Below, piece after piece: positions 1 to 8,255 of a stretch of DNA of 64,000 bases (its first letter is position 1; each line of letters starts with the position of its first letter). A program made the position numbers and the translations under genes. The DNA is from Paraburkholderia sp. Tr-20389 (GTDB lineage Bacteria; Pseudomonadota; Gammaproteobacteria; Burkholderiales; Burkholderiaceae), in the NCBI RefSeq assembly GCF_017104565.1, contig NZ_JAAGPD010000041.1, forward strand, positions 1 to 64,000, given 5' to 3'. Below the pieces are notes generated by a model. It was not told the DNA's origin. It made no database searches and saw nothing but the letters and a program-made list of their open reading frames with translations.

Positions 1-190
1 CGCGTGAAGCGTAAGAACTGTTGGGGGCCCGCAGGCAGGAACAAGGATTGGCGGTGTGAGCCCGCTTTCTTTGCTTACTTTCTTTGCGGCGGCAAAGAAA
101 GTAAGTGCCGCCCCGCACAGGGGCAACGCCAGCAAACCAGAGACAAACCGCGGATGCCAACGAGAGTGCAAAAGCAAACCGCGGATGCGG
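1..190. repeat. Half copy of the long palindromic intergenic repeat (copy A)
   Basis: This stretch matches the right-hand arm of the two full palindromic repeats near 30.5-31.1 kb and 35.0-35.9 kb. It holds the GTTGGGGGCCCGCAGG block (18-33), the GGCGGTGTGAGCCCGC block, a perfect 14-bp hairpin (arms 74-87 and 92-105, loop GGCG) and the GCCGCCCCGCACAGGGGCAAC edge. Two copies of CCGCGGATGC follow at about 148 and 179. The other half lies before the window. The element ends about 90 bp past the livF stop codon. Short ORFs here are by-products of the repeat. Confidence 0.85.
74..105. repeat. Perfect 14-bp hairpin inside repeat copy A
   Basis: CTTACTTTCTTTGC at 74-87 pairs perfectly with GCAAAGAAAGTAAG at 92-105 around the four-base loop GGCG. 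The same hairpin recurs at 30553-30584, 35174-35205 and 35679-35710, and a varied version is at 31058-31091. Confidence 0.9.
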
Positions 191-279
191 GACCCGCGTC
201 GCAAAGGCCTATCGCACGGCGCTTCGCAGACCAGAGAAAGATTGGATCAAACAGCGAACAGAAATGACGCGCTGCGCGA

Positions 280-993
280 TCAGCCCACACCGAGCCATTC
301 CTGCATCACGTCGGCACGGCGCCGAAACGATTCCAGCGTGCCGTCGAACACAATCTCGCCATGTCCCATCACGGCGATCCGGCTCGCGATGCGATCCGCG
401 ATCACGAGCCGCTGCTCGATCAGCAGCAGTGAGACGCCGCGCTCGCGCAACAGCTTTAGCGCACCGGCAAGCTGCGCGACGACCTGACCCGCGAGCCCTT
501 CCGCCGGTTCGTCGATCACAACGAGATCGGGATCGCCCAGCAGCGCGCGCGCCACGGACAGCATCTGCTGCTCGCCGCCCGACAACGCCCCCGCTTTCGT
601 GCGTGCGCGCTCGCGCAGCACGGGGAACAGCGTGTGCGCATCGTCGAGCGAGAAGCGCACAGCGCGTTTGCCGTTGCGCGGCTTGATACCGAGTTGCAGG
701 TTCTCACGCACGGTGAGCGTCGGGAACACGTCGCGCTGTTCCGGCACGTAGCCGATGCCGAGCCGCGCGATTTCGAAGGTGCGCTGCCCTTCAAGCGATT
801 TCCCCGCAAAGCACATCGCGCCCTGCGTGCGCACCATGCCCATGATCGCCTTTGCGAGCGTCGAGCGACCCGAACCGTTGCGGCCCGCGAGTGCGACGGC
901 CTCGCCCGCTTCGATCCGCAGGTTCACGCCGTGCAGCGCCTGACTCGCGCCATACCATGCGCACAGATCGCGAATCTCCAACAATGGGGTCAT
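280..993 (-). CDS. livF: LIV-type ABC transporter, second ATPase (LivF family)
   Basis: ATP-hydrolysing subunit of a branched-chain amino-acid/amide (LIV or HAAT type) importer, 237 aa. It acts on the cytoplasmic face together with LivG. Seen: P-loop at residues 37-45, a Q-loop in the PEQRDVFPTL segment, the ABC signature LSGGEQQML and Walker B VVIDEP. The P-loop reads GRNGSGRST, so the usually invariant lysine is arginine (R43). The codon is CGC, so a single base error cannot explain it. The start is the ATG that overlaps the livG stop (ATGA). It is the last gene of the operon ADH-thioesterase-livH-livM-livG-livF. The substrate cannot be read from the sequence. Family assignment is firm, ATPase competence less so. 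Confidence 0.9.
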   Translation of the reverse strand: MTPLLEIRDLCAWYGASQALHGVNLRIEAGEAVALAGRNGSGRSTLAKAIMGMVRTQGAMCFAGKSLEGQRTFEIARLGIGYVPEQRDVFPTLTVRENLQLGIKPRNGKRAVRFSLDDAHTLFPVLRERARTKAGALSGGEQQMLSVARALLGDPDLVVIDEPAEGLAGQVVAQLAGALKLLRERGVSLLLIEQRLVIADRIASRIAVMGHGEIVFDGTLESFRRRADVMQEWLGVG

Positions 994-1769
994 CGCGTGG
1001 CCCCCCGCGTCGGCTCGCCGATGTCGCCCACGTCGCCGAGATACGCGGCGCGCACGGCGGGATCGACGCGGATCGCGTCCGGCGTACCCGTCGCGATCAC
1101 CTCGCCTTGCACGAGCACGCTGATGCGATCGGCGAGACCGAATACGACGTCCATGTCGTGCTCGACCATCAGCAGCGTGCGCCCCGCCGTTGCATTGCGG
1201 ATCAGTTCGACGGCACGCGCGGCCTCGGCGCGGTTCATGCCCGCCGTCGGCTCGTCGAGCAGCAGCGTATGCGCGCCGCTCGCGAGCGCCAGCCCCAGAT
1301 CGAGCGCGCGTTGCTCCGCGTAACTCAACGTGCCCGCGATCGCGTCGCGCCGTCCTCCTAGCCCGACCGATTCGAGCACGGCCTCGGCGTGCCCGTCGGC
1401 TTCGCGTGTCGTCGTGTAGCGCTGCCACCAGCGCATGCGGTCGCGATTCGCGATCTGCGCGGCACAGCGCAGGTTGTCGAACACGCTGAGCTTCGCGAAG
1501 AAACGCGTCGTCTGAAAACTGCGGGCAAGTCCGCGCCGGCAGATCGCGGCGGGCGCGAGTCGCGTGATGTCGGCGCCGTACAGTTCGATGCGCCCCGCGC
1601 TCGGCCGCGCCGCGCCCGCGATCAGATTGAAGAGCGTCGACTTGCCCGCGCCGTTCGGACCGATCAGCGCGTGCCGCTCATGCGGTTCGACATGCAGATC
1701 GATGCCGCGCAGAATGCGCGTCGCGCCGAAGCGCTTATGGAGGCGGCGCACGGCGATCGCAGGGATCAT
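990..1769 (-). CDS. livG: LIV-type ABC transporter, first ATPase (LivG family)
   Basis: Cytoplasmic ATPase of a LIV/HAAT-type importer, 259 aa, the usual LivG length. Residues 37-45 are a canonical P-loop (GPNGAGKST), in contrast to LivF. The signature LSYAEQRALDLGLAL is the LivG form, followed by Walker B LLLDEPTAGM and the H-loop MVEHDMDVV. The ATG is nested in the end of livM (ATGA overlap), so the two are probably translationally coupled. The larger reading frame upstream is the shadow of livM. With LivF it should form the ATPase pair that powers the LivHM channel. Confidence 0.93.
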   Translation of the reverse strand: MIPAIAVRRLHKRFGATRILRGIDLHVEPHERHALIGPNGAGKSTLFNLIAGAARPSAGRIELYGADITRLAPAAICRRGLARSFQTTRFFAKLSVFDNLRCAAQIANRDRMRWWQRYTTTREADGHAEAVLESVGLGGRRDAIAGTLSYAEQRALDLGLALASGAHTLLLDEPTAGMNRAEAARAVELIRNATAGRTLLMVEHDMDVVFGLADRISVLVQGEVIATGTPDAIRVDPAVRAAYLGDVGDIGEPTRGATR

Positions 1770-3025
1770 TCGCGCACTCCCGCAGAAACATCGGCCGCAA
1801 GCGCACGATCCCGACGCGCCGCCACGTTCATCGTCAGCCAGCCGATGGCGGCGAGACACGGCACGGCTGCCGCAAGCCAGACAGCATTCATGGAAGCAAA
1901 AAAACTCGTGTGCTCTTGCGTGCCGAAACGCCGCGCGTAGGCCCATTGCACCGCGAGCGCGACAGCGAGCGACCACGCGCATGCACTCAAGATGCGACAG
2001 GCAAGCCACGGCAGACAGCCCCTCCAGCCGTCGCGCGCGATACGCTCGGCCTGACGCCGCAACCATCCCGCGATGCCGTCAGGCGACACCATCACGACGG
2101 CCACGAAGAAGAGCCCGAGATACAGCAGCCACGCGCGCGTCGCGCTCGCCACGACGACGCTGAAAAACGTCAGCACGACGGCGCCCGCGACCGGCCCGAA
2201 AAACGCTCCGCTTCCGCCGATCACCGTCGCGATCAGCACCGACCCCGAGCGCAGCATGCCGACGCTTTCCGTCGACACCAGTTCGACATTGATCAGCCCG
2301 AGCGTGCCAGCGATGCCCGCAAAAAACGACGACCACACGACCACCTCGTAACGCACGCGGCGCGGATAGCAGCCGATGGCCGCCGCGCGCACCGGGTTGT
2401 CGCGCACGGCATTCGCGAGCCGCATGAACGGCGTGCGCGACAGCGCGTACATCGCGATCACGGCGAGCACGCACCATACCGCGATCAACGCATACGCTTC
2501 GCGTGCAGGGCCGAACGTGATGCCCGGCAGCGCGATGCCCGACGTGCGGTCGATCGCGACGCCCGCTTCGCCGCCGAACCAGTCCGGCAAGGTCCAGGCC
2601 GCGGCGGCAACGAGTTCGCCGATGCCGAGTGTGATCATCGCGAATGCCGTCCCCGAACGGCGTGTCGCGACGAGGCCGTACAGCGCGCCGAACAACGCGC
2701 CGCCGATACCGCCCAGCAGTGGCAGCAAGGGCAACGGCAGTCCGAAGCGATTGAACAGTTGCGCGGCGATCAGCGCACCGATGCCCGACGAAGCTGCATG
2801 TCCGAACGACAGCAGCCCCGCGCCGCCGAGCAGCAGGTTGTACGACAGCGCGAAGACAATCATCGCGGCCGTCTGCGCGAGCCACGCGACGAGCCAGCTT
2901 TGCGTCGACACGCACGGCGGCACGATGAGCAGCAGCGTGAGCGCGGCCCACGGCAGCGCCACGCGCCAGCTCGGCACACGCGAGGAAGCACGCGCCGTGT
3001 CGTGTCCGTCGATCTCGTCACGCAT
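1766..3025 (-). CDS. livM: LIV-type ABC transporter permease LivM, with C-terminal extension
   Basis: Inner-membrane permease, 419 aa, with many hydrophobic segments. The GGAGLLSFGHAA segment and the later RDNPVRAAAIG loop (the ATPase coupling region) are typical of LivM. Normal LivM proteins are about 300-350 aa. Here the permease fold ends near the VSPDGIAGW segment at about residue 330. It is followed by some 85 residues with two more predicted membrane segments and a charged tail. The ATG at 3025 overlaps the last codons of livH by 8 bp, and the stop overlaps the livG start. The extension could be a lineage-specific addition; I see no frameshift that would make it an artefact. Confidence 0.9.
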   Translation of the reverse strand: MRDEIDGHDTARASSRVPSWRVALPWAALTLLLIVPPCVSTQSWLVAWLAQTAAMIVFALSYNLLLGGAGLLSFGHAASSGIGALIAAQLFNRFGLPLPLLPLLGGIGGALFGALYGLVATRRSGTAFAMITLGIGELVAAAAWTLPDWFGGEAGVAIDRTSGIALPGITFGPAREAYALIAVWCVLAVIAMYALSRTPFMRLANAVRDNPVRAAAIGCYPRRVRYEVVVWSSFFAGIAGTLGLINVELVSTESVGMLRSGSVLIATVIGGSGAFFGPVAGAVVLTFFSVVVASATRAWLLYLGLFFVAVVMVSPDGIAGWLRRQAERIARDGWRGCLPWLACRILSACAWSLAVALAVQWAYARRFGTQEHTSFFASMNAVWLAAAVPCLAAIGWLTMNVAARRDRALAADVSAGVRE

Positions 3026-3968
3026 CGTCGTCGCGTTGTCCGAAGAAGCCGCGCGCACGAACGGCGAGCATCGCGACCAGCAGCAGATACGGTACGAGCG
3101 GCGCAAGCTGCGCGAGCGTCAGCGCGCTCCACGCGGCAGGCAGTGAAGCGCCGGTGTCGCCGCTCAGATCGCCCAGCAGTTCGCCGAGTTGCACATCCGT
3201 CGAGACCGCGAAGGTCTGCACGCAGCCGATCACGAGCGACGCCACCAGCGCGCCGCTCAACGACCCCAACCCGCCGATCACGACCACGACGAACACAATC
3301 GATCCCACCGATTCGGCCATCGCCGGTTCGACCACGAAGAGCGGCGCGCCGATCACGCCCGCGAGCGCGGCGAGCCCCGTGCCCGCCGCAAAGACCCAGG
3401 TGAACACGCGCGGCACGTCATGGCCGAGCGCTTCGACGGCTTGCGGATGCGTCAGCGCCGCGCGCACGATCAGCCCCGCTTTCGACACGCGCAGCATCGC
3501 AACCAGCACGATCAGCATCGCGAGCGCGACGGCCATCATGAACGCGCGATAACGCGAAAACGCGAGGCCGTAGACGTCGAACAACGGGCCGTCGAGCGCC
3601 GTCGGCACGGCGACGCTCAACGCCTGCAAGCCCCAGACGAGCTTGACGCCTTCGCCGATCAGATAGGCCGCGCCGAACGTCAGCAGCAATTCGGCCAGAT
3701 GCCCATGCGGCCGCACGCGCCGCAGCAGCCACCGTTCGAGCGCCGCGCCCATCAGCCCGACGGCGAGCGGCGCAACCACGAGCGCCCACCAGAAACCCGC
3801 GCGCGCCGCGACGGAAAAACCGACGTACGCGCCGAGCATGTAGAAGCTCGCGTGCGCGAAATTCAGCACGCCGAGCATGCTGAAAATCAGCGTCAATCCC
3901 GCCGACAGCATGAACAGCAGCAAGCCGTAGCTCACGCCGTTCAGCGCATCGATCACGAACGACTGCAC
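3018..3968 (-). CDS. livH: LIV-type ABC transporter permease LivH
   Basis: Inner-membrane permease of the LIV/HAAT family, 316 aa with about eight hydrophobic segments. The N-terminal LNGVSYGLLLFMLSAGLTLI and the FSMLGVLNFAHASFYMLGAY stretch are characteristic of LivH. Translation begins at GTG (the + strand reads CAC at 3966-3968), only 3 bp after the thioesterase stop, so the genes are surely cotranscribed. It should pair with LivM to form the channel. No periplasmic binding protein (LivK/LivJ) is encoded next to it, which is unusual for this transporter class. Confidence 0.92.
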   Translation of the reverse strand: MQSFVIDALNGVSYGLLLFMLSAGLTLIFSMLGVLNFAHASFYMLGAYVGFSVAARAGFWWALVVAPLAVGLMGAALERWLLRRVRPHGHLAELLLTFGAAYLIGEGVKLVWGLQALSVAVPTALDGPLFDVYGLAFSRYRAFMMAVALAMLIVLVAMLRVSKAGLIVRAALTHPQAVEALGHDVPRVFTWVFAAGTGLAALAGVIGAPLFVVEPAMAESVGSIVFVVVVIGGLGSLSGALVASLVIGCVQTFAVSTDVQLGELLGDLSGDTGASLPAAWSALTLAQLAPLVPYLLLVAMLAVRARGFFGQRDDDA

Positions 3969-3971
3969 GCG

Positions 3972-4424
3972 TCAGTCCGCCTGCGCGGTTTGCACGACGA
4001 GCGGTTCGAGCGCGGCACGCAGCGCGTCGGACAGCGCAACCGGGCGGCGCGTCTCGCGATCCACGTAGACATGCACGAAATGCCCTTGCGCCGCGGGTTG
4101 AGCGTCGCCTTCCGTGAACAGCCCGACTTCGTAACGCACGCTCGACGTGCCGAGGCGCACGACGCGCAGTCCCGCATCGATGCGGTCCGGGAACACGATC
4201 GGCGCAAAGTAGTTGCACTGCGTTTCGACGACGAGACCGATCGTCGTGCTGTGTTCGATATCGAGCGCACCCGTGCGAATCAGATACTCGTTCACGACCG
4301 TATCGAAGTAGCTGTAATAGACGACGTTGTTCACGTGGCCGTAGATATCGTTGTCCATCCAGCGCGTGCCGATGGGAAGAAAGTGCGGATAGGCCGTGCG
4401 CGGCGCGGGAGCGGGTTTGTTCAT
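3972..4424 (-). CDS. Acyl-CoA thioesterase, 4-hydroxybenzoyl-CoA thioesterase fold
   Basis: Hot-dog-fold thioesterase of 150 aa that hydrolyses an acyl-CoA to the free acid and CoA in the cytoplasm. The early motif RWMDNDIYGHVNN contains the aspartate and the GHVNN turn that mark the 4HBT/YbgC group. It is followed by the long-helix region YSYFDTVVNEYL. The ATG at 4424 lies 35 bp after the alcohol dehydrogenase stop, and the stop is 3 bp before livH. Its place between a dehydrogenase and a LIV-type importer suggests that a small carboxylic acid or CoA intermediate is handled here, but the substrate is unknown. Confidence 0.88.
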   Translation of the reverse strand: MNKPAPAPRTAYPHFLPIGTRWMDNDIYGHVNNVVYYSYFDTVVNEYLIRTGALDIEHSTTIGLVVETQCNYFAPIVFPDRIDAGLRVVRLGTSSVRYEVGLFTEGDAQPAAQGHFVHVYVDRETRRPVALSDALRAALEPLVVQTAQAD

Positions 4425-4459
4425 GTCGTGTTCGGTTGAATGAATGGGCGGCGTGGCGT

Positions 4460-5608
4460 CTACATGGACTCCTGAAGCATGCGCCGGTAGTCGTCCGCCG
4501 TGGCTTCGCGCGGATTCGTCTTGTGGCAATGATCGGCGAGCGCACCCTTGATCACCTTGTCGAACGCGCTTTCGTCGACGCCCATTTGCCGCAGGCCCGT
4601 CGGCAGCCCGAGCCGCGCCGTCATGTCGTGCAGCGCCTGCGCGAGATCGGCATCGTCGGACAGATTCATCACGCGGCGCATGCGCGCATAGCGGCGATTC
4701 GCGACCACCGTCTCCGCGCTTTCGTTGAAGTGCAGCACGGCGGGCAGCACGACGGCGTTCAGCGTGCCGTGATGCAGCGACGTGCGTCCGTTGACAGGCA
4801 CGCCGCCGAGCGGATGCGACAGCGAATGCACGCAGCCGAGTCCTTTCTGGAACGCCATCGCGCCCTGCATCGACGCGCTCATCATGTTGAGCCGCGCGTC
4901 GCGGTGCTGGCCGTCGTGCGTCGCGAGTTCGATGTTCGCCCAGGCGCGCTCCAGGCCGTCGAGCGCAATGCCGTCGGCAGGCGGATTGAACGACGGCGCA
5001 AGAAACGTTTCGATGCAGTGCGCGATCGCGTCCATGCCGGTGGCGGCCGTCAGCATCGGCGGCAGGCCGAGCGTGAGACCGGGATCGCAGATCGCCGCCT
5101 TCGGCAGCAGATGCCACGAATGGAAGCCGAGCTTGCGGCCGTCGTTCAGGATCACGATTGCGCCGCGCGCCACTTCGCTGCCCGTGCCCGCCGTCGTCGG
5201 AATCGCGATCAGTGGCGCGGCCTTGTCGGTGATCTTCGCGCTGCCGCCTTCGATGGTCGCGTAGTCCGTCATCGCGCCCGGATGCGTCGCCATGATCGCA
5301 ACGCCTTTGGCCAGATCGATCGACGAGCCGCCGCCGATGGCGATCAGTCCATCGCAGCCTTCGTCGCGGTAGCGCTGCACGGCCGCCATCACCATCGCTT
5401 CCGTCGGGTTCGACGGTGTGTCGTCGAAGATGGGCACGCCGGGCACCTTCAACGCATCGATTGCCTGCTGCGCGACGCCCGCCGCCATCACGCCCTTGTC
5501 CGTCACTACCAGCGGCCGTCCGATGCCCGCTCGCTCGCATTCGGCGGGCAATTGCGCGAGCGCATCGTAGCCGAGATGAATGTGCGTCAGATAGTAGATG
5601 TAGGCCAT
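4460..5608 (-). CDS. Iron-containing (group III) alcohol dehydrogenase
   Basis: NAD(P)-dependent, metal-activated dehydrogenase of 382 aa, the usual length for the family. Seen: the nucleotide-binding GGGSSIDLAKG motif, the PTTAGTGSEV loop, and metal ligands in GMDAIAHCIE (Asp and His), CVHSLSHPLG and LHHGTLNAV. A good ribosome site (AAAGGAGA) precedes the ATG at 5608. It is the first gene of the minus-strand operon that continues with the thioesterase and livHMGF. Members oxidise or reduce short alcohols, 4-hydroxybutyrate, lactaldehyde or maleylacetate, and sequence alone does not choose between them. Confidence 0.9.
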   Translation of the reverse strand: MAYIYYLTHIHLGYDALAQLPAECERAGIGRPLVVTDKGVMAAGVAQQAIDALKVPGVPIFDDTPSNPTEAMVMAAVQRYRDEGCDGLIAIGGGSSIDLAKGVAIMATHPGAMTDYATIEGGSAKITDKAAPLIAIPTTAGTGSEVARGAIVILNDGRKLGFHSWHLLPKAAICDPGLTLGLPPMLTAATGMDAIAHCIETFLAPSFNPPADGIALDGLERAWANIELATHDGQHRDARLNMMSASMQGAMAFQKGLGCVHSLSHPLGGVPVNGRTSLHHGTLNAVVLPAVLHFNESAETVVANRRYARMRRVMNLSDDADLAQALHDMTARLGLPTGLRQMGVDESAFDKVIKGALADHCHKTNPREATADDYRRMLQESM

Positions 5609-5684
5609 GTCGATGCGTCTCCTTTCCTTTGTTATCGCTTGCGGATGACTGGGAACACGACGGCGAACGGCGTTGAGGTCTGTC

Positions 5685-6716
5685 TCAAGCTGCGCACAGT
5701 GCGCGCACTTCGGCGACGAAGCGCTCGACCGTCTCCGGCTGCGTATCCCACGCGCACATCAGCCGGCAGCCGCCCGCGCCGATGAACTCGTAGAACTTCC
5801 AGCCTTGCGTGCGCATCGCCTTCGCGACCTGCGGCGGCAGTTGCGCGAATACGGCGTTCGACTCCGTCGGGAACATGATGCTCACGCCCGGAATCTCCGC
5901 GAGCCGCGACTCCATCAGCTTTGCCATCGCGTTGGCGTGACGTGCGTTGCGCAGCCACACGTCGTTGTCGAGCAAACCGAGCCACGGTGCGGAAATGAAG
6001 CGCATCTTCGACGCGAGCTGGCCCGCCTGCTTAAGGCGATATGCGAAGTCGTCGGCGAGCGCGCGGTCGAAGAACACCACCGCCTCGCCGACGGGCAAGC
6101 CGTTCTTCGTGCCGCCGAAGCACAGCACATCGACACCCGCGCGCCACGTGATCTCGGACGGATGCACGTCGAGCGCGGCGACGGCGTTCGCGAAGCGCGC
6201 GCCGTCCATGTGGACTTTCAGATGACGCCGCTTCGCGATGGCCGCTATCGCGCGGATTTCTTCCACGCTGTAGACGGTGCCCACTTCCGTCGATTGCGTG
6301 AGCGTGACGACCTTGGGCTTCGGATAGTGAATGTCCGCGCGGCGCGTGACGACGGCTTCGATGGCGTCCGGCGTAAGCTTGCCGCCGACGCCCGGCGCCG
6401 TCAGCAGCTTCGAGCCGTTCGAGAAGAACTCCGGGCCGCCGCATTCGTCCGTTTCGATGTGCGCGAGTTCATGGCAGATCACCGAGTGATACGACTGGCA
6501 CAGCGACGCGAGCGCGAGCGAGTTGGCGGCCGTGCCGTTGAAGACGAAGAACACTTCGCAGTCGGTCTGGAACAGAGTGCGCAGGCGGTCGCAGACCTGC
6601 TGCGTCCACGAGTCGTCGCCATAGGCCGGCTCGTGGCCGCTGTTGTTGGCGGCGATCAGCGCTTCGAGCGCCTCGGGGCAGATCCCGGCGTAGTTGTCCG
6701 ACGCGAAATGTTGCAT
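5685..6716 (-). CDS. Low-specificity L-threonine aldolase (PLP beta-eliminating lyase family)
   Basis: Cytoplasmic PLP enzyme of 343 aa that cleaves threonine or allo-threonine to glycine and acetaldehyde. Seen: the N-terminal FASDNYAGICPEALEAL, the cofactor-contacting FVFNGTAANSLAL, the HMDGARFANAV aspartate region that contacts the PLP ring, and the lysine in CFGGTKNGLPVGE expected to form the Schiff base. The stop lies 76 bp before the alcohol dehydrogenase start, so it could share a transcript with it or be separate. Members of this group also act on other beta-hydroxy amino acids. Confidence 0.9.
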   Translation of the reverse strand: MQHFASDNYAGICPEALEALIAANNSGHEPAYGDDSWTQQVCDRLRTLFQTDCEVFFVFNGTAANSLALASLCQSYHSVICHELAHIETDECGGPEFFSNGSKLLTAPGVGGKLTPDAIEAVVTRRADIHYPKPKVVTLTQSTEVGTVYSVEEIRAIAAIAKRRHLKVHMDGARFANAVAALDVHPSEITWRAGVDVLCFGGTKNGLPVGEAVVFFDRALADDFAYRLKQAGQLASKMRFISAPWLGLLDNDVWLRNARHANAMAKLMESRLAEIPGVSIMFPTESNAVFAQLPPQVAKAMRTQGWKFYEFIGAGGCRLMCAWDTQPETVERFVAEVRALCAA

Positions 6717-6918
6717 GGCAGGCGGCGCGCCCGGCGATGGGCCCGCGAAGATGACTGGAAAGCGGACATTTTAGTGCGGAGGTGGTGAATTTGTTTCTGG
6801 AGGTTGGACGCGGGCCGTGAGATTGGCGGATGACTCTTTTGCGCGGGCTTAGCGAAGCGCCGCGAACCTCTTTGCGCTGCGTGGTCGGACGCGCGCTTTT
6901 CGACGCCGGGCGTTTCGC

Positions 6919-8157
6919 CTAGCCGCGCGGCGCAGGCCGCATCAGCGTCACGGCGACGAGCCCCACTGCGCCGGCCATCAACGCAAACGCCGCCAGCCAC
7001 AGCGCGGGCGTGAACGAGCCGGTGTGCGCGGCAATCGGCGCGGCGACGAGCGGGCCCGCGATCTGTCCGAGACCGTACGCCGCCGTCGCGTAGCCCATCA
7101 GGCCCGCTGCGTTGTCGCCATGCAGCCGGCGCGCTTCGCGCATCGCGAACAGCGTGATCGCCGTAAACGGCAAGCCGATCAGTGCGCTGCCGAGCGCGAA
7201 GCCTCCCGCCGTCGGCGACACGATGCCCGCAATGATGCCCAATGCCTGCAGCACGTAGCAGCCGGCCAGCAGCATGCGGTTGTCCCAATGCGACGGCAGA
7301 CGCGCGCCTGCCAGCGCGCCAGCCACCAGCGCGCCGCCGAACATCGGCCAGAACAGGTCGGGCCAGGGTGAATCGACGGGCAACGCGGCGCGAGCGATCA
7401 CGGGCAGGAACGTCGCGGTGATGATGTAGCCGAAGCCGGGCACGCCGTAGAGGACGATCAGCCAGAAGGCGTCGGCGCGATGCAGATGTGCATGACCCGC
7501 CCGCGACGTGGGGCCCGCGTCCGCATTGATGTTCGGCTTTGCGGTTGCCTGAACCGTCGAGACCGTCCCGAACGCGCGCCACACCAGCGCCACGAGCACG
7601 GCCGACACGAGCCCGAAGCCAAGCCAGCCCGCCGTGGCCCCGAGCCCGCCCGCCGCGCTGACCAGCAGACCCGTCCCCGCGATGCCGAAGCCCGGGCCCG
7701 TATAGATCACGCCGCCCCATTCGTTCGCGCCCAGCTCGGCGAGCCGCCGCAAGCCCCATTGCGACGCGAACACGAACGTCCACGCGCTCACCGCGCCCGC
7801 AACGAAGCGCACCACGGCCCAGACCCAGAACTGGTGCGTGATGCCCATCGCCAGCACCAGCAGCACCGTCGACGCGAGGCCCGTTTTCACGACCCGCGCC
7901 GCATCCATGCGCAGCGCCACGCAGCCGATTGCGCCGAGGAAATAGCCGGCGTAGTTGAGCGAAGCGAGCCAGCCGCCGTGTCTGATGTCCAGCTCGCCAC
8001 CATGCAGCATCAGCGGCAACAGCGGCGTAAAGGCGAAACGCCCGACGCCGAGCGCGACGGCAAGCGCAGCCATGCAGGCGAGCGCGGCGCGACGGGCGTC
8101 GCCGGGTGAAGCGCGGTGCGCAAAAGCGCGGGAGGCGAGATCGTTCATCGAGGACAT
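6919..8157 (-). CDS. MFS transporter, YbfB/YjiJ family
   Basis: Twelve-segment inner-membrane transporter of about 412 aa. The opening AVALGVGRFAFTPLLPLML and the following GWLASLNYAGYFLGA are the hallmark of the YbfB/YjiJ branch of the major facilitator superfamily. Substrates of the branch are poorly known. ATG codons at 8157 and 8148 are both possible; neither has a strong Shine-Dalgarno sequence, and I used the upstream one. It diverges from a LysR-type regulator about 100 bp away, which by the usual arrangement probably controls it. The 202 bp between its stop and the threonine aldolase start hold nothing recognisable. Confidence 0.88.
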   Translation of the reverse strand: MSSMNDLASRAFAHRASPGDARRAALACMAALAVALGVGRFAFTPLLPLMLHGGELDIRHGGWLASLNYAGYFLGAIGCVALRMDAARVVKTGLASTVLLVLAMGITHQFWVWAVVRFVAGAVSAWTFVFASQWGLRRLAELGANEWGGVIYTGPGFGIAGTGLLVSAAGGLGATAGWLGFGLVSAVLVALVWRAFGTVSTVQATAKPNINADAGPTSRAGHAHLHRADAFWLIVLYGVPGFGYIITATFLPVIARAALPVDSPWPDLFWPMFGGALVAGALAGARLPSHWDNRMLLAGCYVLQALGIIAGIVSPTAGGFALGSALIGLPFTAITLFAMREARRLHGDNAAGLMGYATAAYGLGQIAGPLVAAPIAAHTGSFTPALWLAAFALMAGAVGLVAVTLMRPAPRG

Positions 8158-8195
8158 GACATGGCGACAAGGTGCTTTCAGGATCAAATCCTAGC

Positions 8196-8225
8196 TTGAC
8201 CAATCAATCTCATAAAATGAATAAT
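8196..8225 (+). promoter_or_regulatory. Candidate sigma-70 promoter of the lysR gene, divergent control region
   Basis: TTGACC at 8196-8201 and AATAAT at 8220-8225 are 18 bp apart, about 30 bp before the regulator start. The segment is much more AT-rich than its surroundings. It lies between the divergent MFS and LysR genes, where a LysR protein normally binds. Inferred, not proven. Confidence 0.5.
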
Positions 8226-8255
8226 ACGGATAGATCGAATCTCACGGAGAGATCA

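Noticed and set aside
4-267. Short open frames on both strands within repeat copy A
   Set aside because: They lie in the palindromic repeat, recur in the other copies in several frames and have no ribosome sites.
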